The notes beneath the pieces were generated by a model. That model did no database searches. It saw only the letters and a program-made list of their open reading frames with translations, and was not told the DNA's origin. DNA of 17,583 bases. Source: an uncultured Lachnospiraceae bacterium (GTDB lineage: Bacteria > Bacillota > Clostridia > Lachnospirales > Lachnospiraceae). Positions 7,125 to 14,318 of this stretch are shown piece by piece. The position numbers were made by a program, and so were the translations under genes. Position 1 is the stretch's first letter. Each line of letters opens with the position of its first letter. The stretch is taken from contig CAJTMZ010000086.1 in NCBI GenBank assembly GCA_910577445.1, forward strand, positions 1-17,583, in the 5' to 3' direction.

Positions 7125-7973
7125 ATGAGCGTGGCGGATGAAATTTTTATAAATATGTGCCGGGATATTCTGGAGAACGGAACCAGTACGGAGGGGGAGA
7201 AAGTGCGGCCGCACTGGGCGGACGGGACGCCGGCTTATACCGTCAAGAAGTTTGGTGTGGTAAACAGATATGACCTTTCCAGGGAATTTCCTGTTATGAC
7301 GCTGCGGAGGACGGCGATTAAAAGCGCGGTGGACGAGATGCTCTGGATTTGGCAGAAGAAGTCCAACAATATCAATGACCTTCACAGCCATATCTGGGAC
7401 GAGTGGGCGGACGGGGACGGCTCAATCGGAAAGGCGTACGGCTATCAGATGGGTGTAAAGCATCAGTATAAAGAGGGCATGATGGACCAGGTGGACAGAG
7501 TGATTTTTGATTTGAAAAACAATCCTTTCAGCCGGCGGATTCTGACGAACCTTTATGTGCATCAGGATTTGCACGAAATGAATCTTTACCCCTGCGCCTA
7601 CAGCATGACCTTCAATGTGACGCAGAAAAAGGGCGCGGATAAGCTTACGCTGAACGCTATTTTGAACCAGCGTTCCCAGGATGTGCTTACCGCCAACAAC
7701 TGGAACGTGGCGCAGTACGCGGTGCTTGTGCATATGCTTGCGCAGGTCTGCGATATGAAAGCGGGAGAGCTGGTGCATGTGATTGGCGACGCCCATATTT
7801 ATGACAGGCATATTCCGTTAGTGAAAGAGCTGATTGAAAGAACGCCATATCCGGCTCCTTCTTTCTGGCTGAATCCGGATGTAAAGGATTTTTATCAGTT
7901 TACAAGAAATGACGTGAGACTGGATAATTACGTGACGGGGGAACAGATAAAGGATATTCCGGTGGCGGTGTGA
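7125..7973 (+). CDS. thyA: Thymidylate synthase (B. subtilis ThyA/phi3T subclass)
   Basis: This 282-residue cytoplasmic enzyme methylates dUMP to dTMP using methylene-tetrahydrofolate, producing dihydrofolate. The nucleophile is Cys157 in NLYPCAYS. Other family marks are HIWDEWADGDGSIGKAYGYQ (89-108), SRR (136-138), QRSQD with Arg183, the Asn of NNWNVAQY, and DAHIYDRH with His224 and Tyr226. The residue after the catalytic Cys is Ala158, not the usual His, and the later Gln is Thr. As I recall it, the B. subtilis ThyA/phage phi3T subclass also lacks this His, and the LWIWQ-K-SN and W-NP-VKDFY-FT segments match that group. The start is set by AGGAG at 7112-7116. DHFR, which recycles its product, lies about 3.7 kb downstream. 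The gene ends 72 bp from a convergent operon with no clear terminator between. Confidence 0.95.
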   Translation: MSVADEIFINMCRDILENGTSTEGEKVRPHWADGTPAYTVKKFGVVNRYDLSREFPVMTLRRTAIKSAVDEMLWIWQKKSNNINDLHSHIWDEWADGDGSIGKAYGYQMGVKHQYKEGMMDQVDRVIFDLKNNPFSRRILTNLYVHQDLHEMNLYPCAYSMTFNVTQKKGADKLTLNAILNQRSQDVLTANNWNVAQYAVLVHMLAQVCDMKAGELVHVIGDAHIYDRHIPLVKELIERTPYPAPSFWLNPDVKDFYQFTRNDVRLDNYVTGEQIKDIPVAV

Positions 7974-8045
7974 TTTCCGGCGGCGGGAGAAGGAAGCGTA
8001 CGCAGCATATTTCCTTGCAGAATATTCCTTGAATCTGTTTGGCGC

Positions 8046-9371
8046 TCATTTCCGCAGCCGCCGCCATTCCTCCTCCGTACAGCCGCATTCGCTGTATCTG
8101 GCCTTTTCATAGCCGGCATGGAGTATCCGGCGGGATTCGTCTGCGGAAAGTCCGGCGGCAGTTTCCAGTTCGGACGGAGTTTCAGTGCCCTTCGGAGAAC
8201 TTTTCAGAGTTTTCCGGAGGGTTTTCTTATAGTATTTCCGAATCCGCAGATTGACGGATAGGTCAGAAGCGGAAACGGATTTTTTCTTTTTCAGGGAGAG
8301 ATTCCTGTCGGAAAAGCTTTTTTCCAGAAAACGGATTTCATCTTCCGACTCCGCGGCAAAAAATTCCCCGGCTTTCTTACAAGCGCGGTAAATCATAATG
8401 AGAAGGGCCCCGCAGACGATTAAGCTGAGCAGATAAAAGAGCAGGGTAAAAAAATGCTGAAGCCATATAGGCGGCTCCACCGCTTCCTCCATGGACAAAA
8501 GTTCCTCCATAGCGGGATTCATCCCTTTGGGAGCCGGCGTTTCCATTTCCGGAATATCCGCGGGAAGCTCATACTCTATGGGAGTAAGGGCGCTTAACGG
8601 CTCTTTGCCGTAGAGAAGGGAAGGCAGTACAAACAGAAGCAGAATTAAAAAGGCCATGCCGAAGATGATTTTTACCACCTTTTTCATGGTCGGCACGGGC
8701 AGGTTCGCAGTGCGCTCGTGTTCCCGCAGAAAGCGGTAAAAACGTTCCGTAAACTGCCAGGTAAAGCATATAAACACATCCGCAAGGAAAAGGTAAAAGG
8801 CCATGTGCCAGTAGAGAGAGGATTTTACAAGCGCGCCGATTACATAGTGGATGGCAAAGAAAATCCAGTGGAGGGGATGGGGAACCTCCAGAAAGACCGA
8901 AACCTCAGGTTCTTCCAAAATAAGCCGCCCGGTTTCGGAAACAGGCATTTCTTTCAGGGCCTTTTGAAGCTGTCCCTTTTTGATGCGGATATAGCTTCGG
9001 ATTAGAAAAAGAAGCAGGGATAAAATTCCGGCGAGAATGCCGCCGGCGTAAAGGACGGCGGGAGTTTCTCCGCTTCCCGGGCTTTTTAAAACGGAGCAAA
9101 GAAAATACGCGGCGTATCCCCCTGATATTCCCGTAAAAAGGGAAACCAGCATTCCAAAAAGGAGATAGGGGATAAGGCGTTTGATTTTTCTGATGCCGTA
9201 AAAGCTCAAAACGACGGGAATAAGAAGGAGGATGCCCGTAAAGCAAAAGGCCGCGCCCTGTGGGCCGTCCATGGAAAGGGCGGCGGCAGCCGGAGGGTAA
9301 AAAACCCAGAAAAGGGCCAGCGCGTGGAGAAAGCCTGTAATTTTTAACAGCGGAGTCTGGTTCAACTTCAT
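8046..9371 (-). CDS. Multi-pass membrane protein with DUF4129-like C-terminus
   Basis: This 441-residue membrane protein is the last gene of the MoxR operon. Hydrophobic segments appear near residues 8-30, 40-60, 64-86, 104-126, 170-205 (about two), 235-256 and 308-332. The soluble C-terminus (about 365-441) contains a basic LRIRKYYKKTLRKTL segment, then TPSELE and YEKARYSE. This matches the C-terminal DUF4129 region found at the end of transglutaminase-type proteins in MoxR-DUF58 operons. The Cys-His-Asp transglutaminase core itself is not present. An AAAGGA ribosome binding site precedes the start, and the gap to the DUF58 gene is 16 bp. Function is unknown; a role with the MoxR chaperone at the membrane is inferred from context. 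Confidence 0.65.
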   Translation of the reverse strand: MKLNQTPLLKITGFLHALALFWVFYPPAAAALSMDGPQGAAFCFTGILLLIPVVLSFYGIRKIKRLIPYLLFGMLVSLFTGISGGYAAYFLCSVLKSPGSGETPAVLYAGGILAGILSLLLFLIRSYIRIKKGQLQKALKEMPVSETGRLILEEPEVSVFLEVPHPLHWIFFAIHYVIGALVKSSLYWHMAFYLFLADVFICFTWQFTERFYRFLREHERTANLPVPTMKKVVKIIFGMAFLILLLFVLPSLLYGKEPLSALTPIEYELPADIPEMETPAPKGMNPAMEELLSMEEAVEPPIWLQHFFTLLFYLLSLIVCGALLIMIYRACKKAGEFFAAESEDEIRFLEKSFSDRNLSLKKKKSVSASDLSVNLRIRKYYKKTLRKTLKSSPKGTETPSELETAAGLSADESRRILHAGYEKARYSECGCTEEEWRRLRK

Positions 9372-9387
9372 ATTATTTTCCTTTACG

Positions 9388-10581
9388 TTAAATTTCCCAG
9401 AGGATACGTTTTATGCCCGGCTCGTTAAAAGACGTAAGAAGGGCGGCGTCGGCCGGACGTATGGGAAGAACCCACAAAACCTCGTTATTTGCCTTTGCAA
9501 GCCGGCGCAGGCTCTGCAGTAGGGTATCTTCTCTGTTTTTTGAGATAAAGACATAAGTGTGGCCGGATTTTTTTAAGACGGCTTCCTCCCCTAAAAGCGT
9601 TTCCATTTCCAGAGCAATGTTCGTGCTGTCCATGCGGGCAAGGGCCTGATTCAGGAAAGTGATATCCCGGCTTTCCGCATTTACCGTCATGGAAAAGGGG
9701 ATTTTCGCCGCCGGGGCGGTATCTGCTGCGGTCTGCGTGGTTTCGGCATGGAAATTTCGGGCGTCGGGCGCGCTGCCGTGGACATTTACCGCGTTGCTTA
9801 TTATGCGGAAGGACATGCGGCTTTTGGCGAGGCGGGCCGACAGCGAGGAGGCAATCCGGATGGTTTCCTCCACCAAATCCCCATATTTTAAAATCAATTG
9901 GTCCTCCATATCAAAAATCAGAGTAAGCCTTATATCGGTGGTGGAGTCAAACTGGTTGGTCATAAGCTCTCCCGTCCGGGCGCTGGCTTTCCAGTTAATA
10001 TGGTTTACCGGGTCCTCCCTCCGGTATTCCCGGATTCCGGAAAATTCAAAGGGGTCGGGCAGCAGACGGCTTCTTGCGAGCGCCGACCCGGAAATGGCGC
10101 GGCAGAGCACGGCAATCCGGCGGGTATCTGCCTGACGCGGATAGACATAAAGGAAAGTCCGGGAAGGGAAATCCGCGTAATAGCCGGAACGGAAAAAGAA
10201 GTCATAGCCGATGGCAGTGACCTCGTAAATCTGATAGAATCCTCTTTTTCCGGCGGTAAAGGGCAGGGTGCGCTCGATTTTCTGATGAAAGAGAAAGGAA
10301 AACACATCCCTTTTATAGCAGTTGTCCGTGGCGTTTGTGTTGGCTCTGGCTTCGTTTAAAAATTCCAGATTCCTGTTGGAGGAAAAGCGGACCTCCAGAG
10401 CCGGAAGAGGAAGAATCTTGTCGTTTATGACCGTTTCCCGCATGGCGGAACGTTCTCCCTCGTAAAGGCAGCGTTCCGTAAATTCAATCCGGACAGACAG
10501 CCCTTTGTTCCAGTAATTTTTATAAAGAATACGGCTGGAAAGCCAGGCGAGAAGGATTCCCAGAAGAAGTAAAAAGAACAT
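9388..10581 (-). CDS. DUF58 domain protein
   Basis: This 397-residue protein has one N-terminal membrane helix (about 2-20) and a soluble body. The DUF58 signature is clear: FSGIREYRREDPVNHINWKA at about 180-199, followed by a short segment leading into MTNQFDSTTDIRLTLIFDMED, a VWA-like beta strand. DUF58 proteins are almost always encoded beside MoxR AAA+ ATPases, as here, and are thought to be part of a chaperone complex that matures other proteins. Molecular function is not established. The start ATG at 10581 lies only 4 bp after the MoxR stop, suggesting translational coupling. Confidence 0.88.
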   Translation of the reverse strand: MFFLLLLGILLAWLSSRILYKNYWNKGLSVRIEFTERCLYEGERSAMRETVINDKILPLPALEVRFSSNRNLEFLNEARANTNATDNCYKRDVFSFLFHQKIERTLPFTAGKRGFYQIYEVTAIGYDFFFRSGYYADFPSRTFLYVYPRQADTRRIAVLCRAISGSALARSRLLPDPFEFSGIREYRREDPVNHINWKASARTGELMTNQFDSTTDIRLTLIFDMEDQLILKYGDLVEETIRIASSLSARLAKSRMSFRIISNAVNVHGSAPDARNFHAETTQTAADTAPAAKIPFSMTVNAESRDITFLNQALARMDSTNIALEMETLLGEEAVLKKSGHTYVFISKNREDTLLQSLRRLAKANNEVLWVLPIRPADAALLTSFNEPGIKRILWEI

Positions 10582-10585
10582 GGCC

Positions 10586-11530
10586 CTACCTTTCTGTCCA
10601 GTTTTCCGTTGGAACCGGGACGGAGCAAAGCACGTCTTCTATGACACGGTCCGCGGACCGTTCAAAATCCGCGCCGGAAAGGAGTAAGAGGCGGTGGGCA
10701 AGCACGAAAGGCGCGATTTCCTTGATGTCCTCGGGAACCACATAAGTGCGTCCGCTTATCATGGCCCTTGCCTGGGACGCGCGAAGGAGAGCCAGCGTTC
10801 CTCTGGGGCTGACGCCGCAGGCCGCTCCCGGGTGCTTTCTTGTGCCGTGGACAAGGGCCGCCATATAGTTTAAAAGCTCCGGGTGTATGTAAACGTTCTG
10901 ACATTCATTCTGGAGGGCGAGGATTTCGCCTTTGCCGCAGACCGGCCGAAGTTCGTCAAGAGGGGTTTTTTGCATGTATCGCTCCATCAGGGCCACTTCC
11001 TCCCCTTCCGTCAGGGAAGCCATGGAAATTTTTATAAGAAAGCGGTCCATTTGGGCTTCCGGCAAGGGAAAGGTCCCTAAGGTTTCCAGAGGATTCTGTG
11101 TGGCAATCACCAGAAAAGGTTCTTCCAGAAGACGGGTTTTTCCGTCCACGGTTATCTGGCGCTCCGCCATGCACTCCAAAAGGCTGCTCTGGGTTTTGGG
11201 CGTCGCGCGGTTGATTTCGTCCGCCAGCAGGATATGGCAGAAAGCCGGGCCTTTTGCAAAAACAAACTGGCCCTGCCTGTTGTCAAAATAGTTAAGGCCG
11301 GTGATGTCGGAGGGCAGCAAATCCGGCGTAAACTGGATTCGGCCATAGTCGGCGTCAATGGATTTTGCCAGCGATTTTGCCAGCATGGTTTTCCCCGTAC
11401 CCGGTACGTCCTCAAGAAGTACGTGCCCCCGGGAAAGGAGGGCGGTCAGCAAAAGCGTTATGGTGCTTTCGTTTCCGATTATGACTCTGGAAATATTACG
11501 GCGCAGCGCGTCAAGTACTGATAGGTCCAT
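10586..11530 (-). CDS. MoxR-family AAA+ ATPase
   Basis: This 314-residue AAA+ ATPase is the first gene of a three-gene minus-strand operon. The Walker A motif is DVPGTGKT (41-48), Walker B is LLADEIN (101-107), sensor 1 includes Asn146 in IATQNP, the arginine-bearing segment is PEAQMDRF (157-164), and sensor 2 is GVSPRG (239-244). These define the MoxR clade. MoxR proteins act as chaperones that help assemble or activate protein complexes, commonly with DUF58 and VWA partners. I chose ATG 11530 because a perfect AAAGGAGG lies 8-9 nt upstream; the frame is open further upstream to 11617 but that extension is unlike the family and crosses the promoter. Confidence 0.93.
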   Translation of the reverse strand: MDLSVLDALRRNISRVIIGNESTITLLLTALLSRGHVLLEDVPGTGKTMLAKSLAKSIDADYGRIQFTPDLLPSDITGLNYFDNRQGQFVFAKGPAFCHILLADEINRATPKTQSSLLECMAERQITVDGKTRLLEEPFLVIATQNPLETLGTFPLPEAQMDRFLIKISMASLTEGEEVALMERYMQKTPLDELRPVCGKGEILALQNECQNVYIHPELLNYMAALVHGTRKHPGAACGVSPRGTLALLRASQARAMISGRTYVVPEDIKEIAPFVLAHRLLLLSGADFERSADRVIEDVLCSVPVPTENWTER

Positions 11531-11551
11531 GGTAAAGCCTCCTTTTTTTCC

Positions 11552-11580
11552 AGTATATCCGTTTCGGTTCTTAAAAGCAA
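11552..11580 (-). promoter_or_regulatory. Promoter of the MoxR operon
   Basis: Read on the minus strand, TTGCTT (11580-11575) and TATACT (11557-11552) are separated by 17 bp. The expected leader is only about 15 nt and contains AAAGGAGG. The same intergenic region also holds the divergent DHFR promoter. Confidence 0.65.
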
Positions 11581-11621
11581 TAAATCTTTCACGACAGCCA
11601 CTTTTCCGGCCGTTCATTTTA

Positions 11622-11630
11622 TGTTATATT
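11622..11630 (+). promoter_or_regulatory. Extended -10 element for the DHFR gene
   Basis: TGTTATATT at 11622-11630 is an extended -10 element facing the DHFR gene. No good -35 is visible upstream, which is common for extended -10 promoters. Expected leader is about 35 nt. Confidence 0.5.
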
Positions 11631-11671
11631 TTATCAGAAAGAAAAATACACAAAGGGAAAGGACTGACAAT

Positions 11672-12160
11672 ATGAATTTAATCGCGGCAGTAGACGAAAA
11701 CTGGGCAATTGGAAATAAAGGGGAACTCTTAATTACCATTCCGGCGGACCATAAGCTTTTCCGTCAGGAGACAATGGGGAAAGTAGTGGTGTACGGCAGA
11801 AAGACGCTGGCGACGTTTCCGCAGGGACTTCCCCTGAAAGGGCGTGACAATATTATTTTATCCTCCAATCCGTCTTATACGGTAAAAGACGCGGTGGTGG
11901 TTCACAATCTGGAGGAACTTCTGGAGGAGCTGAAAAAATACGATACGAAAGACGTCTATATTATCGGAGGGGAGAGCGTGTACCGGCAGCTTCTGCCTTA
12001 CTGCGACACGGCGCATATTACGAAGATAGACCACGCATACGAGGCGGACGCTCACATACCCAATCTGGACGAGCTGCCAAAATGGCGGATAACGGCGGAC
12101 AGCGACGAACAGGTTTACTTTGATATTACTTACCGTTTCCTTAAATATGAACGCTCTTGA
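11672..12160 (+). CDS. folA: Dihydrofolate reductase
   Basis: This 162-residue enzyme reduces dihydrofolate to tetrahydrofolate with NADPH, recycling the product of thymidylate synthase. Visible motifs are the N-terminal AAVDENWAIGNKG (5-17), the acid Asp26 in IPADHKLFR that corresponds to E. coli Asp27, GRKTLATFP (42-50) for the cofactor, and YIIGGESVYRQLLP (96-109). The Trp that follows the M20 loop in many DHFRs (E. coli Trp22) is Ile21 here, which I believe is common in clostridial DHFRs. I start at 11672 because AAAGGA (11658-11663) lies 8 nt upstream; the frame is open 17 codons further but overlaps the -10 element. The stop codon overlaps the -35 box of the next gene. Confidence 0.93.
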   Translation: MNLIAAVDENWAIGNKGELLITIPADHKLFRQETMGKVVVYGRKTLATFPQGLPLKGRDNIILSSNPSYTVKDAVVVHNLEELLEELKKYDTKDVYIIGGESVYRQLLPYCDTAHITKIDHAYEADAHIPNLDELPKWRITADSDEQVYFDITYRFLKYERS

Positions 12161-12185
12161 CTTTTGCAAAAAATGGGATAATAAT
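12157..12185 (+). promoter_or_regulatory. Promoter of the branched-chain aminotransferase gene
   Basis: TTGACT (12157-12162) and AATAAT (12180-12185) are 17 bp apart, each matching the consensus at five of six positions. The -35 box overlaps the TGA stop codon of the DHFR gene. Leader length is about 23 nt, too short for a T-box or other riboswitch. Confidence 0.65.
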
Positions 12186-12214
12186 AAGAAAAAAACTTGT
12201 GAGGGGAGCGTGGG

Positions 12215-13249
12215 ATGATGGAAAAGAAAAATATCGACTGGGCCAATCTTGGATTTGGATATATTAAGACAGATTACCGGTTTGCAGCTAATTATAAAGA
12301 CGGCGCCTGGGAAGAAGGCGGCCTGACGCAGGAGGCGAATCTGGTTATCAACGAGTGCGCGGGGGTTTTGCAGTATGCGCAGACAATATTTGAGGGGATG
12401 AAAGCCTACACCACGGCCGACGGACGGATTGTCACTTTCCGCCCTGATTTAAACGCAGAGAGAATGGAGCAGAGCGCGAAAAGGCTGGAGATGCCGGTTT
12501 TCCCGAAAGAGAAATTTGTGGAAGCGGTGCTTAAGACCATAGGCGCCAATGCGGCCTACGTGCCTCCTTACGGAAGCGGCGCAACCTTGTATGTGCGCCC
12601 GTTTATGTTCGGAAGCAGTCCCGTTATTGGGGTAAAGCCCGCGGATGAATATCAGTTCAGGGTATTTACCACACCGGTAGGTCCCTATTTTAAGGGCGGC
12701 GTAAAGCCTCTCACGATTCGGGTAAGCGATTTTGACAGAGCGGCCCCACGGGGAACGGGACATATCAAAGCCGGACTCAATTATGCCATGAGCCTTCATG
12801 CGATTGTGGATGCTCACAATCAGGGATACGATGAAAATATGTATCTGGACGCGGGAACCAGAACAAAGGTGGAAGAGACAGGAGGAGCGAATTTCCTGTT
12901 CGTGACAAAGGACGGCAAGGTGGTAACGCCCAAGTCGGACAGCATTCTTCCCTCCATAACACGGCGTTCTCTGGTGCAGGTTGCAAAAGAATATCTCGGA
13001 CTTGAAGCGGAAGAGAGAGAGGTTTATCTGGAGGAACTTCCTGATTTCGCCGAATGCGGACTCTGCGGAACGGCGGCGGTGATTTCTCCCGTAGGCAAGG
13101 TGGTTGACCACGGCAGGGAAATCTGTTTTGCGGGCGGAATGACGGAAATGGGGCCTGTGACGAAAAAGCTCTACGAAACGCTGACAGGAATCCAGATGGG
13201 AACCATCAAGGCGCCCGAGGGCTGGGTGGTTGAAGTGAAAAGCAGATAA
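12215..13249 (+). CDS. ilvE: Branched-chain amino acid aminotransferase
   Basis: This 344-residue PLP enzyme of fold type IV performs the last step of leucine, isoleucine and valine synthesis, or the first step of their breakdown. The PLP lysine is Lys185 in GTGHIKAGLNYA. FEGMKAY (59-65), YVRPFMFG (126-133), YLDAGTRTKVEETGGANF (210-227, with the PLP-pyridine-binding Glu) and the GTAAVISPVG region near the C-terminus match class II BCATs, the longer type found in Clostridia and in eukaryotes. Two consecutive ATGs (12215 and 12218) could both serve; an AGGGGAG sequence lies upstream. The gene has its own promoter and a strong terminator, so it is probably transcribed alone. Confidence 0.94.
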   Translation: MMEKKNIDWANLGFGYIKTDYRFAANYKDGAWEEGGLTQEANLVINECAGVLQYAQTIFEGMKAYTTADGRIVTFRPDLNAERMEQSAKRLEMPVFPKEKFVEAVLKTIGANAAYVPPYGSGATLYVRPFMFGSSPVIGVKPADEYQFRVFTTPVGPYFKGGVKPLTIRVSDFDRAAPRGTGHIKAGLNYAMSLHAIVDAHNQGYDENMYLDAGTRTKVEETGGANFLFVTKDGKVVTPKSDSILPSITRRSLVQVAKEYLGLEAEEREVYLEELPDFAECGLCGTAAVISPVGKVVDHGREICFAGGMTEMGPVTKKLYETLTGIQMGTIKAPEGWVVEVKSR

Positions 13250-13256
13250 AAAAGAG

Positions 13257-13311
13257 AGGACATTACGGTGCGATTATTTCGATATGATAAGCACAATAGT
13301 GTCCTTTTTTT
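13257..13311 (+). terminator. Rho-independent terminator of ilvE
   Basis: AGGACA (13257-13262) pairs with TGTCCT (13300-13305), with a second GTGC/GCAC pairing inside across a 5x5 internal loop. Seven T residues (13305-13311) follow. It begins 7 bp after the ilvE stop. Confidence 0.75.
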
Positions 13312-13368
13312 GAGCGTCAAAAGAAGTTAATTAAAAATAAAGTGGAAAAATAACAGAAAAAAGAACGC

Positions 13369-13397
13369 TTGTTCCGGATAGGTAAATAGTGTATACT
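13369..13397 (+). promoter_or_regulatory. Promoter upstream of the structured leader
   Basis: TTGTTC (13369-13374) and TATACT (13392-13397) are separated by 17 bp. The start site would be near 13404, leaving a leader of about 130 nt before the ATG at 13534. No equally good promoter was found before larB, so this may also drive larBC. Confidence 0.65.
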
Positions 13398-13403
13398 TAA
13401 AAA

Positions 13404-13530
13404 GTATTGTAGCCACAAAATATGAAGGCGCAAGCATTTTTGATGGTGGTGAACTGAAAGCAACCTCAAGTAAGGGCGCAAATCGTTTGGTAGACGATTG
13501 CTCTGCACCGACTGTAACGGATAAGGAGGT
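13404..13530 (+). ncRNA. Structured 5' leader, possible riboswitch-like element
   Basis: The predicted 130-nt leader contains a GCAAATCGT/ACGATTGC hairpin (13478-13486 with 13494-13501, one bulged A, 7-nt loop). Next comes CCG-ACTGTAA-CGG (13508-13520), a 3-bp stem around an ACTGTAA loop. The order TAAGGG, hairpin, then ACTGTAA stem recalls the core of cobalamin riboswitches. However, the 3' receptor part of such an aptamer is missing before the start codon, and the 5' half is a poor match. A distant resemblance to GEMM-type leaders (GGGCGCAAA) was also considered. The class is therefore unassigned. AAGGAGG (13523-13529) follows immediately. Confidence 0.3.
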
Positions 13531-13533
13531 AAG

Positions 13534-14254
13534 ATGACAGTTGCAGAAATCATTCGCGGTGAATCGAAGAATATTGAGTTCAAGGAGATGCTCCCGAAGA
13601 ACTCGGAGAAATACACAAAGACGGTAGTAGCCTATGCCAATACGCAGGGAGGCAAGCTCTTTTTTGGCGTGGTGGACGAGACGCGTGAAATGTGTGCAGG
13701 TGGCAATTTATGATGACCGTTTGGAGGTGACATCGCCGGGAGGACTTTATAACGGACTGACCTTTGAGGAAGCCTTGCAGGGACATTCCAGGCTGAGAAA
13801 CCGTGCTGTTGCCAATGTATTCAGACAGATTGGGCTGGTTGAGGCATGGGGAACCGGTCTCCAGCGGATTCAGAATGCCGCAAAGGAATATGAACTGCCG
13901 GAGCCTGAGTTTATCGAGATGCCGGAGTCTTTCCGGGTGAATTTATACCGCAATTTACTACCGATGCATGGCATCGGTCAAGCATCGGCAGAACATCGGC
14001 AGAACATCGGTGGTGAATCGGCGGAGCGTCGGTCTGACGACGGCGTTGAATTGAATGCCACCCAGCGCAGGATTGTGGAGATGTTATCTGTGGATTCCGG
14101 AATGACCGGTGCGGCTCTGGCAGAGCAGATTGGCATATCAAAGAGAAATATAGAGACCAATATCAAGAAATTGAAGGAGCTGGGGATTCTTATCCGCCAT
14201 GGTTCATCCAAGAGCGGCTATTGGGAAGTCGTGATAGTTGGGTACTCGAAGTAA
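13534..14254 (+). pseudogene. AlbA_2/Schlafen-like transcriptional regulator, internal deletion
   Basis: Both ends of an ATP-dependent DNA-binding regulator are present but the middle is gone. The N-terminal part (13534-13713, frame of ATG 13534 with AAGGAGG upstream) reads MTVAEIIRGESKNIEFKEML and continues through YANTQGGKLFFGVVDETRE, the AlbA_2 domain, then meets TGA at 13711. The C-terminal part continues in another frame from about 13690: VQVAIYDDRLEVTSPGG, NVFRQIGLVEAWGTGL and a winged-helix segment (QRRIVEMLSVDSGMTGAALA) up to the stop at 14254. Family members are usually around 450-500 residues, so roughly 250 central residues are missing and the junction also shifts the frame. The break lies near 13690-13700. 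A C-terminal fragment might still be translated from an internal start. It sits 64 bp before larB. Confidence 0.85.
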
Positions 14255-14270
14255 CTTTAAAATTGTTCCG

Positions 14271-14296
14271 GCCAAAGGCCCCTTGCAGGGTTTGGC
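14271..14296 (+). promoter_or_regulatory. Hairpin just upstream of the larB ribosome binding site
   Basis: GCCAAA (14271-14276) pairs with TTTGGC (14291-14296); an inner CCC/GGG stem closes a short loop, with a few unpaired bases on the left side. It ends 12 nt before AGGAGG (14309-14314). No T run follows. It could stabilise the mRNA, stall polymerase or be incidental. Confidence 0.4.
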
Positions 14297-14318
14297 GGAA
14301 ACGCATACAGGAGGTTTT

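Noticed and set aside
7974..8045. Possible bidirectional terminator between thyA and the convergent operon
   Set aside because: No stem with a T run on either strand could be found in the 72 bp.
12449..13111. 220-codon minus-strand frame inside ilvE
   Set aside because: It is antisense to conserved BCAT motifs, and the protein has no recognisable features.
13978..14030. Short repeats of CATCGGCAGAA in the AlbA_2 remnant
   Set aside because: Only two near-perfect adjacent units within a low-complexity linker before the winged helix; probably slippage in a tolerant region.
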